From contig CAIUGM010000012.1 of NCBI GenBank assembly GCA_903898675.1, forward strand, positions 1 through 64,000: a stretch of DNA of 64,000 nt. Direction: 5' to 3'. The translations under genes were made by a program, and so were the position numbers. A model generated the notes under the pieces. That model was not told the DNA's origin, did not search any database, and worked only from the letters and a program-made list of their open reading frames with translations. Numbering within the stretch: position 1 is the stretch's first letter; each line of letters begins with the position of its first letter. This document shows, in pieces, positions 28,283-34,559 of this stretch. The DNA comes from an uncultured Verrucomicrobiota bacterium. Its GTDB lineage: Bacteria > Verrucomicrobiota > Verrucomicrobiia > Opitutales > Opitutaceae.

Positions 28283-28651
28283 TCAGGCCTTGACCGGTTT
28301 CTCGTAGCGCTTCTCCTTGACGGCCATGGCGGCCTTGCCGGTGCGGCCGCGCAGGTAGTAGAGGCGGGCTTTGCCGGGCTCGGAGTCCTTCTCGACCTCG
28401 ATCTTCTCCAGGTTCGGGGAGTTGACCGGGAACACGCGCTCGACACCCTCGCCGTAGCTGATGCGGCGGACGGTGAACGTCTCGTGGATGCCGCTGCCCT
28501 TGTGGGCGATGACAACACCGGTGAAAATCTGGACGCGCTCCTTGTCACCCTCGCGGACCTTGGTGTGCACGCGGACACCGTCGCCGACTTTGAACGGCGC
28601 AACTTTATGTTTCACCTGGGAGGCGGTGATTTCTTGGATGATGGGATTCAT
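28283..28651 (-). CDS. rplS: 50S ribosomal protein L19
   Basis: A 122-residue protein with the L19 signatures: FKVGDGVRVHTKVREGDKER, QIFTGVVIAHKGSGI, FTVRRISYGEGVERVFPVNS, and KARLYYLRGRTGKAA near the C-terminus. L19 lies at the subunit interface of the ribosome. It follows trmD by 6 bp, the usual order in the rpsP-rimM-trmD-rplS operon. Confidence 0.97.
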   Translation of the reverse strand: MNPIIQEITASQVKHKVAPFKVGDGVRVHTKVREGDKERVQIFTGVVIAHKGSGIHETFTVRRISYGEGVERVFPVNSPNLEKIEVEKDSEPGKARLYYLRGRTGKAAMAVKEKRYEKPVKA

Positions 28652-28657
28652 GGCTGG

Positions 28658-29326
28658 TTATTTGAGTAAATCGGGACGAACTTGCTTTGTTTTCTCCAAT
28701 TGCCGCGCGTGCCGCCACTTCTCGATTTCGCCGTGGTTGCCCGAGAGGAGCACTTCCGGCACGGACATGCCGCGGTAAACGGCGGGACGCGTGTATTGAG
28801 GAAAGTCGAGCAACTTGCTGGTGAAACTTTCGGTCGTCAACGACTTTTCTTCACCGAGCACACCGGGAATGAAACGGGCCAGCGCATCGATCAAAACCGC
28901 CGCCGCAAGTGTGCCGTTGGTAAGCACATAATCCCCGATACTGACCTCCTGATCGATGACTTTTTCCCGGATTCGCTGGTCGATGCCTTCATAGTGGCCG
29001 CTCAGCAGCACCAGGTGCTGCTGCTGCGACAGCTCCAGCGCCAGGGCCGGCGACAGCGGCGTGCCATCCGGCGTCAGGTAAATCCGCCGGCAACCGGGTG
29101 TCTGCAGCTGCTCAATGGCGTCAAACACCGGCTCACACTTGAGGACCATGCCCGCCCCGCCGCCAAAAGGCCGGTCGTCGGTGACGTGGTGCTTGTCCTT
29201 GGTCCAGTCGCGCAGGTTGTGCACCTTGATCTCCAGCAGCTTGGCCTCCTGGGCGCGCCCCATCATGCTTTCCGACAGAAACCCGTCGAGCATGGGCGGA
29301 AACAGCGTCAGGACGTCGATGCGCAT
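28658..29326 (-). CDS. trmD: tRNA (guanine(37)-N1)-methyltransferase
   Basis: A 222-residue SPOUT methyltransferase, starting MRIDVLTLFPPMLDGFL. The knotted SAM-binding region is clear (LLSGHYEGIDQRIREKVIDQ, EVSIGDYVLTNGTLAA), as is the VTDDRPFGGGAGMVLK block. It methylates G37 next to the anticodon and prevents frameshifting. In most bacteria rimM precedes it; here rimM is absent and a palindromic element fills the gap to rpsP. Confidence 0.96.
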   Translation of the reverse strand: MRIDVLTLFPPMLDGFLSESMMGRAQEAKLLEIKVHNLRDWTKDKHHVTDDRPFGGGAGMVLKCEPVFDAIEQLQTPGCRRIYLTPDGTPLSPALALELSQQQHLVLLSGHYEGIDQRIREKVIDQEVSIGDYVLTNGTLAAAVLIDALARFIPGVLGEEKSLTTESFTSKLLDFPQYTRPAVYRGMSVPEVLLSGNHGEIEKWRHARQLEKTKQVRPDLLK

Positions 29327-29338
29327 GGGTTTATTTCA

Positions 29339-29447
29339 CCACGAAGAACACGAAGGGCACGAAGATTCTCGGAAATAAAAAAGCCCCGGTTTGCACCGAG
29401 GCTGAGTGTACGGGAGCTGAGCTTCGTGTTCTTCGTGACCTTCGTGG
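29339..29447. repeat. CACGAAG-type inverted-repeat element, no internal gene
   Basis: The left arm (29339-29364) has three 9-nt units CACGAAGAA, CACGAAGGG, CACGAAG; the right arm (29422-29447) carries three units of the reverse complement and ends CTTCGTGG. The same arms flank the GxxExxY gene at 42875, but here the 57-bp interior holds only a terminator hairpin. It separates rpsP from trmD. Confidence 0.75.
29377..29403 (-). terminator. hairpin with T-run between rpsP and trmD
   Basis: AGCCCCGG (29382-29389) and CCGAGGCT (29396-29403) form a near-perfect stem with one mismatch. On the minus strand six T residues follow, then AT. It should stop or attenuate transcription after rpsP, so trmD-rplS may need read-through or its own promoter. 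Confidence 0.7.
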
Positions 29448-29457
29448 TTAAAACCAC

Positions 29458-29724
29458 TCAGGCCGTAACCGCAGCCGCCGGGACGGCGCGGCGGGCGCGC
29501 TTGATCATCGAGTGCATCGTCGCGGTGGGCTTGGCGCCCTTCGAGACCCAGTAGTCGACGCGGTCGAGCTTGATGGTCAGGGTGTTGCCCTTGGCGCGGG
29601 GATTGTAGGAGCCGATCTGTTCGACGGCGTCACCATCGCGGCGGGAACGTTCCTCGGCTACCACGACGCGATAGTGCGGTTCGTTCTTGGTGCCGACGCG
29701 GGAAAGACGGATTTTGAGTGCCAT
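29458..29724 (-). CDS. rpsP: 30S ribosomal protein S16
   Basis: An 88-residue S16 protein, starting MALKIRLSRVGTKNEPHYRV and continuing with the conserved VVAEERSRRDGDAVEQIGSY and VDYWVSKGAKPT blocks. S16 takes part in early assembly of the small subunit. It is the first gene of the ribosomal group, and its upstream region touches the end of the integron integrase gene. The Ala-rich tail (AVPAAAVTA) is ordinary for this family. Confidence 0.97.
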   Translation of the reverse strand: MALKIRLSRVGTKNEPHYRVVVAEERSRRDGDAVEQIGSYNPRAKGNTLTIKLDRVDYWVSKGAKPTATMHSMIKRARRAVPAAAVTA

Positions 29725-29870
29725 TTGATGTGTCTGGTTGCTTAGCTGGGAGCGGTATTCGTTTGGAAAAGGGGCAGAATTGACGGGACAAGTTTGCCCT
29801 TGTCAAGCCCCCAGTCAGCCGCCGGTTCCCGGGCTGGTTTTGCCCTTTCCTCCAAGGGAAAAGACGCGGG

Positions 29871-31238
29871 TCAGGATTGGTCCAGCGGGCTTTTCACGCC
29901 GAGGCCGGGCTTCTTCATCACATGCAGATAAATCTGCGTCGTCTCCACGCTGGCGTGGCCGAGCAACTCCTGCACGGTCCTGATGTCCGTGCCGGACTCC
30001 AGCAGGTGGGTCGCAAACGAGTGCCGCAGCACATGCGGGGTGACGCGCTTGTTCAGTGCAGCCTTGGCCGCCGCCTGCTTCAACGCCCGTTGGAAAAGAT
30101 TGTCACTGACATGATGCCGCCGGCGGATGCCCGAACGCGGATCCAGGCCCAGTTCGCGCGAGGGAAACACCCACTGCCACTCCCAACTCACCCCGGCCTT
30201 GGGATACTTCCTATCCAGCCCCTCGGGTAACCATACCCCCGGCACCTTGGCGGCCTGGTCTGCCTGCCAGAGTTTCTGCAGCCGGGCGAAGTGGGCCTTC
30301 AGTTCCGGGATCAACCGCTCCGACAACACAGTGATGCGGTCTTTGTCCCCTTTGCCCGCGAAGACCTGCAACCGCCCGCGATCAAAGTCGAGATGATGGA
30401 TCCGCAAGCGTAGCAATTCCATGAGGCGCAGTCCGGACCCATAGGCGAGTTCGGCCATGAGCCGCGGCGTGCCATTCATCTGGGCAAACAAAGACCTGGC
30501 CTCGGCCACCGACAGCACCATGGGCATCCGCTGTTTGGGATGGGCCCGTTTGAACTCCATCTTTCCCAGGTCCCGGTGGAGGGCCTCTTGCATCAGAAAC
30601 ACCAGGGCATTGAGCGCCTGCTTCTGCGCCGACGGACTCGCCCGGCCCTGCACGGCCAGGGCGCTCAGGAAGGCCGCGACCTCCTCCCCACCCGCTGCAT
30701 AGGGCGAACGCGGCGCGATGAACCGGGCGAACCGCACCGCCCACTCGCGGTAGGTCTGCTCCGTCCGCCACAGAAAGCCGCGTTCGCGGCTGGCCTTGAT
30801 CAGGTCCCGCTCCCACGGCTCGGAGCCGGGATCGTTTGCGGCGGGCGGTGGCTCCGAGGGCCGCGAGGCCGGACGGTAGACTGGAGCCGGAATGCCCTCG
30901 CCCCGGTGTTTTGACTGGTCCGTTTCCGATCCGGCGGCACCCTGCGCTGCGGCAAAACTTCGCTCCCCTTGCCGACTGGTCACGTCAGGCGGAGCCGATT
31001 TACGCGAACCTTCCCGATAGAACCACCGCAAGGCCTCCCGCGCGGGTCCGCCGGACTGCTTCTCCCGCCAGTCGAGGTATTGCTTTGCCAACTCTACCGT
31101 GGCCGCGGCATGGCCGTCTTTGCAGTGCTTGAGAAAGGTGAGGATTTCGCGCGTGTAGGCCGCTTTCAACTGCGGGCTGAACGCAGACCCAGCCAAGACC
31201 TGCTTCCAATGGGGAAATGAAATGGGCCGCTGATGCAT
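29871..31238 (-). CDS. intI: integron integrase (IntI-type tyrosine recombinase)
   Basis: A 455-residue tyrosine recombinase. The catalytic set is visible: R271 (YGSGLRLMELL), a Lys in GKGDKDR at about 296-299, H402 and R405 (TPHVLRHSFATHL), H428 (ELLGHASVE) and nucleophile Y437 (TTQIYLHV). Residues about 331-357 (VPGVWLPEGLDRKYPKAG, then SWEWQWVF) are the extra segment found only in integron integrases, needed to bind folded attC hairpins. IntI proteins are usually about 320-340 residues; this one has roughly 140 extra N-terminal residues (about 8-78 look like another SAM-like DNA-binding domain, then a Pro/Ser/Arg-rich linker). It is transcribed away from the cassette array, as expected. 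Confidence 0.95.
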   Translation of the reverse strand: MHQRPISFPHWKQVLAGSAFSPQLKAAYTREILTFLKHCKDGHAAATVELAKQYLDWREKQSGGPAREALRWFYREGSRKSAPPDVTSRQGERSFAAAQGAAGSETDQSKHRGEGIPAPVYRPASRPSEPPPAANDPGSEPWERDLIKASRERGFLWRTEQTYREWAVRFARFIAPRSPYAAGGEEVAAFLSALAVQGRASPSAQKQALNALVFLMQEALHRDLGKMEFKRAHPKQRMPMVLSVAEARSLFAQMNGTPRLMAELAYGSGLRLMELLRLRIHHLDFDRGRLQVFAGKGDKDRITVLSERLIPELKAHFARLQKLWQADQAAKVPGVWLPEGLDRKYPKAGVSWEWQWVFPSRELGLDPRSGIRRRHHVSDNLFQRALKQAAAKAALNKRVTPHVLRHSFATHLLESGTDIRTVQELLGHASVETTQIYLHVMKKPGLGVKSPLDQS

Positions 31239-31257
31239 GGATGGCGGCCCGCCGCAT

Positions 31258-31407
31258 AACTTACGCTTTTGCCGGGTTTGAAGGCAACCGCCAAAAGCGT
31301 AAGATGGGAAAACGAAGCTTGAGGATAAACAGCTTAAGATGCATTCATCCCGGCATGACCCTTCGGCAACTTACGCTTTCCGCTGAAGCTGAATAACACT
31401 GATCGGC
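31258..31407. other. candidate attI region of the integron
   Basis: Between intI and the first cassette lie three copies of an AACTTACGCTTT-like box: direct at 31258-31269 and 31368-31379, and inverted at 31292-31303. The first and third form a perfect 12-bp inverted repeat (31260-31271 with 31292-31303). attI sites normally carry direct and inverted integrase-binding boxes beside the crossover. The cassette junction is placed at GATCGGC (31401-31407). The region could also hold the cassette promoter. Inferred from layout, not tested. Confidence 0.45.
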
Positions 31408-31416
31408 GGAAGAAAG

Positions 31417-31740
31417 ATGCCCATTTTAGTGCGAGTATTCCAGCAGGTGCCTTCGAGGCCATGCCGCTTTTGCCTCAGTCTCCAAAACGACAGTGTGTTT
31501 GCTGACTTCGATGTCGATGAAGAGGGCCATGCCTTTCTTCGACGCATTTCCTTCGACGGTTACGGGTGCTGCTCTGGAGAGTTCAAGAAGATGGCTCTTG
31601 GTGATTCCCGCATCCTGATCGATTCGGTCGCGCGAGGCGTCGTCCAAGATCCGCAGATTGAAATCGTCTTGCGCACCTATTTCGAAGAGAACGCCGACGT
31701 GATTTGGAGCGATGCTCTAGCCAGCCATGACCTACTCTGA
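31417..31740 (+). CDS. integron cassette 1 protein, unknown function
   Basis: A 107-residue soluble protein, first in the array. A good purine-rich ribosome site (GGAAGAAAG) directly precedes the ATG. It has clustered Cys residues (PCRFC at 16-20, GCC at about 50), a D/E-rich segment (DFDVDEEGHAFLRRISFDGY) and no signal peptide. The DNA is visibly less GC-rich than the flanking chromosome, as usual for captured cassettes. No family recognised. It ends just upstream of attC1. Confidence 0.7.
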   Translation: MPILVRVFQQVPSRPCRFCLSLQNDSVFADFDVDEEGHAFLRRISFDGYGCCSGEFKKMALGDSRILIDSVARGVVQDPQIEIVLRTYFEENADVIWSDALASHDLL

Positions 31741-31750
31741 TTCCCAGAAG

Positions 31751-31816
31751 GCCGATCCAGTCGGCACAGACAACTCCGGGGCTTCGCCCCTCCGTGTCTG
31801 ACCTCAATCGTTGGGC
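31751..31816 (+). other. attC site 1
   Basis: A 66-nt imperfect palindrome ending in the core R' GTTGGGC (31810-31816). The left core box is GCCGATC instead of the usual RYYYAAC. Inside, GGCACAGACAACTCC and GTGTCTGACC form the paired L boxes around a GGGG/CCCC hairpin. About 40 internal bases are nearly identical to attC2 and attC3, so the three cassettes share one attC family, as in sedentary chromosomal integrons. Confidence 0.85.
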
Positions 31817-31824
31817 AACAAGCC

Positions 31825-32133
31825 ATGCCGATTCCTCGCATTCTGAAAGAGACTAGGTTCGATGCCGTCGAGGCCGACGAAGAAGAGATTGGCGGCAGCG
31901 TGACCTACGAGATTGAGGTGGGGTCGCGGAAGTTCGAGGTTCGCGCTTTCGATGATGAGCCGGGCGGCGCTACGATCTCGAAGCCAGGCGATGCCCATAC
32001 GTTGCCGGAGGCCCGTGACCTGATCGACTTCATTGTGTCAGTAATTGGGCGCGAGATCATTCAAGTCTACTCTAGCGCCGACGGTCGCTACCGCACCATT
32101 GATACTCAAAAGCTAGAGCTTAAGAAGTATTGA
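31825..32133 (+). CDS. integron cassette 2 protein, unknown function
   Basis: A 102-residue acidic soluble protein starting MPIPRILKETRFDAVEADEE. A regular beta pattern (VTYEIEVGSRKFEVRAFDDE) and a helical stretch (EARDLIDFIVSVIGREIIQVY) suggest a small alpha/beta fold. Its ATG lies 15 nt after the G of the attC1 core, the usual cassette spacing, and its stop lies 10 bp before attC2. No family recognised and no toxin-antitoxin signature seen. Confidence 0.72.
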   Translation: MPIPRILKETRFDAVEADEEEIGGSVTYEIEVGSRKFEVRAFDDEPGGATISKPGDAHTLPEARDLIDFIVSVIGREIIQVYSSADGRYRTIDTQKLELKKY

Positions 32134-32143
32134 CCATGAAGAA

Positions 32144-32213
32144 GCCCAACCAGTCGGCACAGACAACTCCGGGGAGCTGCGCTCCCCTCCGTGTCTGACC
32201 TCAATCGTTGGGC
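32144..32213 (+). other. attC site 2
   Basis: The best-preserved site, 70 nt: R'' GCCCAAC (32144-32150) and R' GTTGGGC (32207-32213) are exact complements and match the RYYYAAC/GTTRRRY consensus. Between them lie L boxes (CGGCACAGACAAC, GTGTCTGACC) and a central GGGGAGC/GCTCCCC hairpin. It should fold as the single-stranded hairpin recognised by IntI. Confidence 0.92.
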
Positions 32214-32219
32214 AAAAGC

Positions 32220-32645
32220 ATGACCTATCGGTCGCTAGTCTTTCTCTCTGTGATAGTGCTCGCTGGCTGCACCAGTTCCAAGCGCGTCGACATGGGCGCT
32301 CGCTTCTTCACGCGGCCAGTCCAGTTGCTTGTCGAGGTGAAGAGCGCGACTCCAGCGTTCGATTCCGCGCCCCTTCGCTACTCCACTGAGATCGTCGTCC
32401 AAGAGCCTGCCTCGAAAAGAGGGAAAGCGGTTCATCTGGTGATCGACGGCGTATCCTCCGATTGGCAGCCGCTTGTCGCTCCAGGATCCAGATGGTGGAT
32501 TAGCGCGGATGAATTGATATTCGACGAAGAGGCCAGATTTGGGCTTTCTTTCCTGAGCGTGGAGCAAATGAAGCCCAGAAAGACAGAGCCCAACCGGGCG
32601 GCACAGACAACTCCGGGGCTGCGCCCCTCCGTGTCTGACCTTTAA
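32220..32645 (+). CDS. integron cassette 3 lipoprotein
   Basis: A 141-residue protein with an N-terminal lipoprotein signal (SLVFLSVIVLAGC, Cys at about 17), so probably anchored in a membrane. The mature domain (VQLLVEVKSATPAFDSAPLR, VIDGVSSDWQPLVAPGSRWW) is beta-rich with no recognised family. The ATG at 32220 lies 13 nt after the attC2 core G. The reading frame runs through attC3 and stops inside it (32643-32645), so the last residues (about 20) are encoded by the recombination site itself. Confidence 0.72.
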   Translation: MTYRSLVFLSVIVLAGCTSSKRVDMGARFFTRPVQLLVEVKSATPAFDSAPLRYSTEIVVQEPASKRGKAVHLVIDGVSSDWQPLVAPGSRWWISADELIFDEEARFGLSFLSVEQMKPRKTEPNRAAQTTPGLRPSVSDL

Positions 32646-32653
32646 CGTTGATC
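32588..32653 (+). other. attC site 3
   Basis: R'' GCCCAAC (32588-32594), conserved L boxes (GGCACAGACAAC and GTGTCTGACC), a GGGGC/GCCCC hairpin, and R' GTTGATC (32647-32653). The last bases of R' belong to the next cassette, whose own start therefore reads TTGATCTAGC. It overlaps the 3' end of the cassette 3 gene. Confidence 0.88.
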
Positions 32654-33013
32654 TAGCTGCGTGCATTCAAGCGGAAAAATAAAATAGTTGTCCGCGGCGT
32701 GGGTGACGGCGGAAGGACAGATCCGCGAAGGAGGGCGGCAAAGGACAGGGACCGGGCACGATACTGGAGGAAACGCGTGCGTTGGTTGCGTCTCAGGTTT
32801 TCACCGTGAGCGTGCTGATCTTCGTGGGTTTGGGTATCCACGGTTCAATGGTGCGTCTTGCCCGCATACTCTAGGCTCGGACTTCGGTGGAGGCGGAGCC
32901 TCCACCCGTCCCGAACGTTATCATGCATGGGCCGGCCGCCCGGTCCCTGACTGTTACCGCCCTCGTTCGGCGGCGCTCAAAGAACAAAAATCATTCGCGT
33001 GGAGCGTGCCGCA
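32654..33013. other. 360-bp cassette remnant without a convincing gene
   Basis: This is the start of a fourth cassette (after TTGATC). An open frame at 32688-33176 gives an Arg/Gly/Cys-rich product that runs into the IS and does not look like a protein. A strong hairpin GGTGGAGGC-GGA-GCCTCCACC at 32886-32906 is followed ten bases later by GTTATCA (32917-32923), which vaguely resembles the right half of an attC. The left end of the IS110 element must lie near 32980-33013 but cannot be fixed. Confidence 0.4.
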
Positions 33014-34126
33014 TCACGCGGCTGGCACGGGCACCTGGGTGAGCAGCGCCCAGACGAAGCCGGCGAGCTCCCGCGCGAGGGCGACGGTCACCTTCGCCTT
33101 CATCACGCCGCGACCAATCAGATGTCGGCTGCGTTTGTACAGCCGGGTCTGGATCTTCCAGCTGAGTTCACGATAGGCCGTCGGCTGGCCCTGTTGACGC
33201 AAGGCCAGGTGCGAAGAGACCTTCGGCACGAGGAACGCGTGCTGGACCGCCTCGGTCAGGATCCAACGCGCGTGCGCATTGCCGGCCTTGGTGATGCCGC
33301 CGAGCTTGCGGCTCGTCCCGGTGGTGTGCTCGTGCGGCACCAGCCCGAGGAACGCCATCACATGGCGGGGATGGGTGAACCGTCGCACGTCACCCAACTC
33401 AGCCACCAATACCGCCGCCGCGGTGAGTTGGAACCCGCGCAGGCACATGACGGCCTGCACCGCCGGGTACATCCGCCACTGCGGCACCTGGGCGGCGATC
33501 AGGTCGTCCAGCCGCGTCACCCGTTGCATGGCCTGGTCGATGGCCAGCAGGTACTCCTCCAGCACCGCCTTCAACGCGGGCAGTGGCAGCACGAGTTCCC
33601 GCAGGTAACGCTGGTGCGCGTCCGACCAGTTGGCCTTGCCTTGGTAGCGGTACCCTTGGCGCAGCAGGAAGGACTTGAGCCGCTGCTTGGCCCGCGTGAG
33701 GTCGTGGACCGCATCGGCCCGCGCCCGCGTCAGGTCCCGGATCGACTCGTCCACTGCATCCGGCACATGGATCGCGCTCAGTTCGCCCGCGCGGTGCAAC
33801 CGGGCCAGTTGCTCGGCATCCCGGCGGTCGGTCTTCTGCCGCACGCCCTTGGCCTGCGGGGTCTTCGTTGGCGCCACCACGATGCAGCTGATCTCCAGCT
33901 GCACCAACCGCCGGTAAAGCACGTAGCCCGTCGGCCCCGCTTCATAGACGACGTGCAGGGTGACACCCTCGCCGCCGATCTTCCGCAGTGCCTTCTCCAG
34001 CGCATGCAGGTCACTCGAGATTGTGCCGTACAGGCGCACCTCGCCCGCACGGTCACCCTCGGCCACGGCAATCACCGTGGTATCTTTATGGACATCCAGG
34101 CCCACATATTTATTGGTCGTTTTCAT
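33014..34126 (-). CDS. IS110-family transposase
   Basis: A 370-residue recombinase starting MKTTNKYVGLDVHKDTTVIA. The N-terminal DEDD RuvC-like domain shows the catalytic Asp in VGLDVHK, Glu in VVYEAGPTGY and acidic residues in KTDRRDAEQLARL. The C-terminal transposase_20 domain contains CLRGFQLTAAAVLVAELGD, FLGLVPHEHTTGTSR and ITKAGNAHARWIL, with the conserved Ser in TGTSR. The gene appears intact, so the element may be active. The start codon and its ribosome site lie in the 3' arm of a 14-bp leader stem. Confidence 0.93.
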   Translation of the reverse strand: MKTTNKYVGLDVHKDTTVIAVAEGDRAGEVRLYGTISSDLHALEKALRKIGGEGVTLHVVYEAGPTGYVLYRRLVQLEISCIVVAPTKTPQAKGVRQKTDRRDAEQLARLHRAGELSAIHVPDAVDESIRDLTRARADAVHDLTRAKQRLKSFLLRQGYRYQGKANWSDAHQRYLRELVLPLPALKAVLEEYLLAIDQAMQRVTRLDDLIAAQVPQWRMYPAVQAVMCLRGFQLTAAAVLVAELGDVRRFTHPRHVMAFLGLVPHEHTTGTSRKLGGITKAGNAHARWILTEAVQHAFLVPKVSSHLALRQQGQPTAYRELSWKIQTRLYKRSRHLIGRGVMKAKVTVALARELAGFVWALLTQVPVPAA

Positions 34127-34231
34127 GTGCTTGTCTCCGTTCTTGGTTGGTTCGGTTGTTGTTCGTCCTTCAGCCCCAGCCCTGCGGCTCTGCCCTTCAC
34201 CGGGTAAACCGCGTCTAGGAGACAAGCACAT
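34125..34231 (-). ncRNA. structured IS110 leader, candidate bridge RNA region
   Basis: On the minus strand a 14-bp perfect stem (34218-34231 with 34125-34138; arm ATGTGCTTGTCTCC) encloses about 79 nt with further GC-rich pairing. The 3' arm includes GGAG and the transposase AUG, so the fold would hide the ribosome site. The same interval, upstream of the gene, is where IS110-group elements encode the bridge RNA that selects target and donor DNA. Which of the two roles applies is not decided by sequence. Confidence 0.5.
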
Positions 34232-34264
34232 TAACTTTTCCTGTGCGGTGAGCACGCAGCTATA

Positions 34265-34287
34265 GTGTCTCGGCGGAGAAGTTCACG
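34265..34287 (+). other. right half of an attC disrupted by IS110
   Basis: GTGTCT, then exactly ten bases, then GTTCACG repeats the spacing of L' to R' in attC1 and attC2 (GTGTCT, ten bases, GTTGGGC). The matching left half is not seen on the other flank of the IS. The most likely reading is insertion of the IS into an attC with some loss of DNA. Confidence 0.5.
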
Positions 34288-34290
34288 ACG

Positions 34291-34503
34291 ATGATCCAAA
34301 TTACCATTGAAGATCCAGACAAAGAGAAGATCGACCAGCTGTATCCGCTCGCGATGAAGGTGGGTGCTCCGTTTGCAACGGATGCCGGCCCGATGAAAGG
34401 TGAAGGTCGTTGCATTAGACGGAAGCTGACGCAAAGAGGTGGAATCCTTTTCACGATTCATTACGTCGACGGAACCATCAAGGAGTGGGAGTGGTTTGAC
34501 TGA
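34291..34503 (+). CDS. cassette protein after the IS, unknown function
   Basis: A 70-residue small protein (MIQITIEDPDKEKIDQLYPL...) with a beta-alpha-beta look and a C-terminal HYVDGTIKEWEWFD strand. Its ATG lies 10 nt after the GTT of the half attC, close to the spacing in the other cassettes, and its stop lies just before a degenerate attC. Composition is AT-richer than chromosomal neighbours. No family recognised. Confidence 0.6.
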   Translation: MIQITIEDPDKEKIDQLYPLAMKVGAPFATDAGPMKGEGRCIRRKLTQRGGILFTIHYVDGTIKEWEWFD

Positions 34504-34505
34504 GA

Positions 34506-34559
34506 GCCGAACCAGACGGCCAGAGAACAACGCGCGGGATGTCACCTAAATCGTATGCT
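34506..34559 (+). other. degenerate attC site 4, end of the array
   Basis: The left half GCCGAACCAGACGGCCAGAG clearly matches attC2 (GCCCAACCAGTCGGCACAG). The right half GTCACCTAAATCGTATGC aligns with GTCTGACCTCAATCGTTGGGC, but the GTT core has become GTA, so it is probably inactive. No further attC is seen downstream. Confidence 0.6.

Larger units (their letters stand above)
33014..34264 (-). mobile_element. IS110-family insertion sequence inside the cassette array
   Basis: The element contains one transposase gene (33014-34126) and a 138-bp noncoding leader (34127-34264). The right limit is inferred because at 34265 the sequence resumes as the right half of an attC (GTGTCT, ten bases, GTT). 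The left limit is not visible and may lie a few tens of bases before 33014. IS110 elements have no classical terminal inverted repeats. Members of the IS1111 subgroup are known to target attC sites. Confidence 0.75.

Noticed and set aside
31258-31303. 12-bp inverted repeat considered as an IS end or terminator
   Set aside because: No T-run and no transposase link; a third copy nearby and the position next to intI fit attI boxes better.
32688-33176. 162-codon plus frame running from the cassette remnant into the IS
   Set aside because: It crosses the IS boundary and gives a Gly/Arg/Cys-rich product; not a plausible gene.
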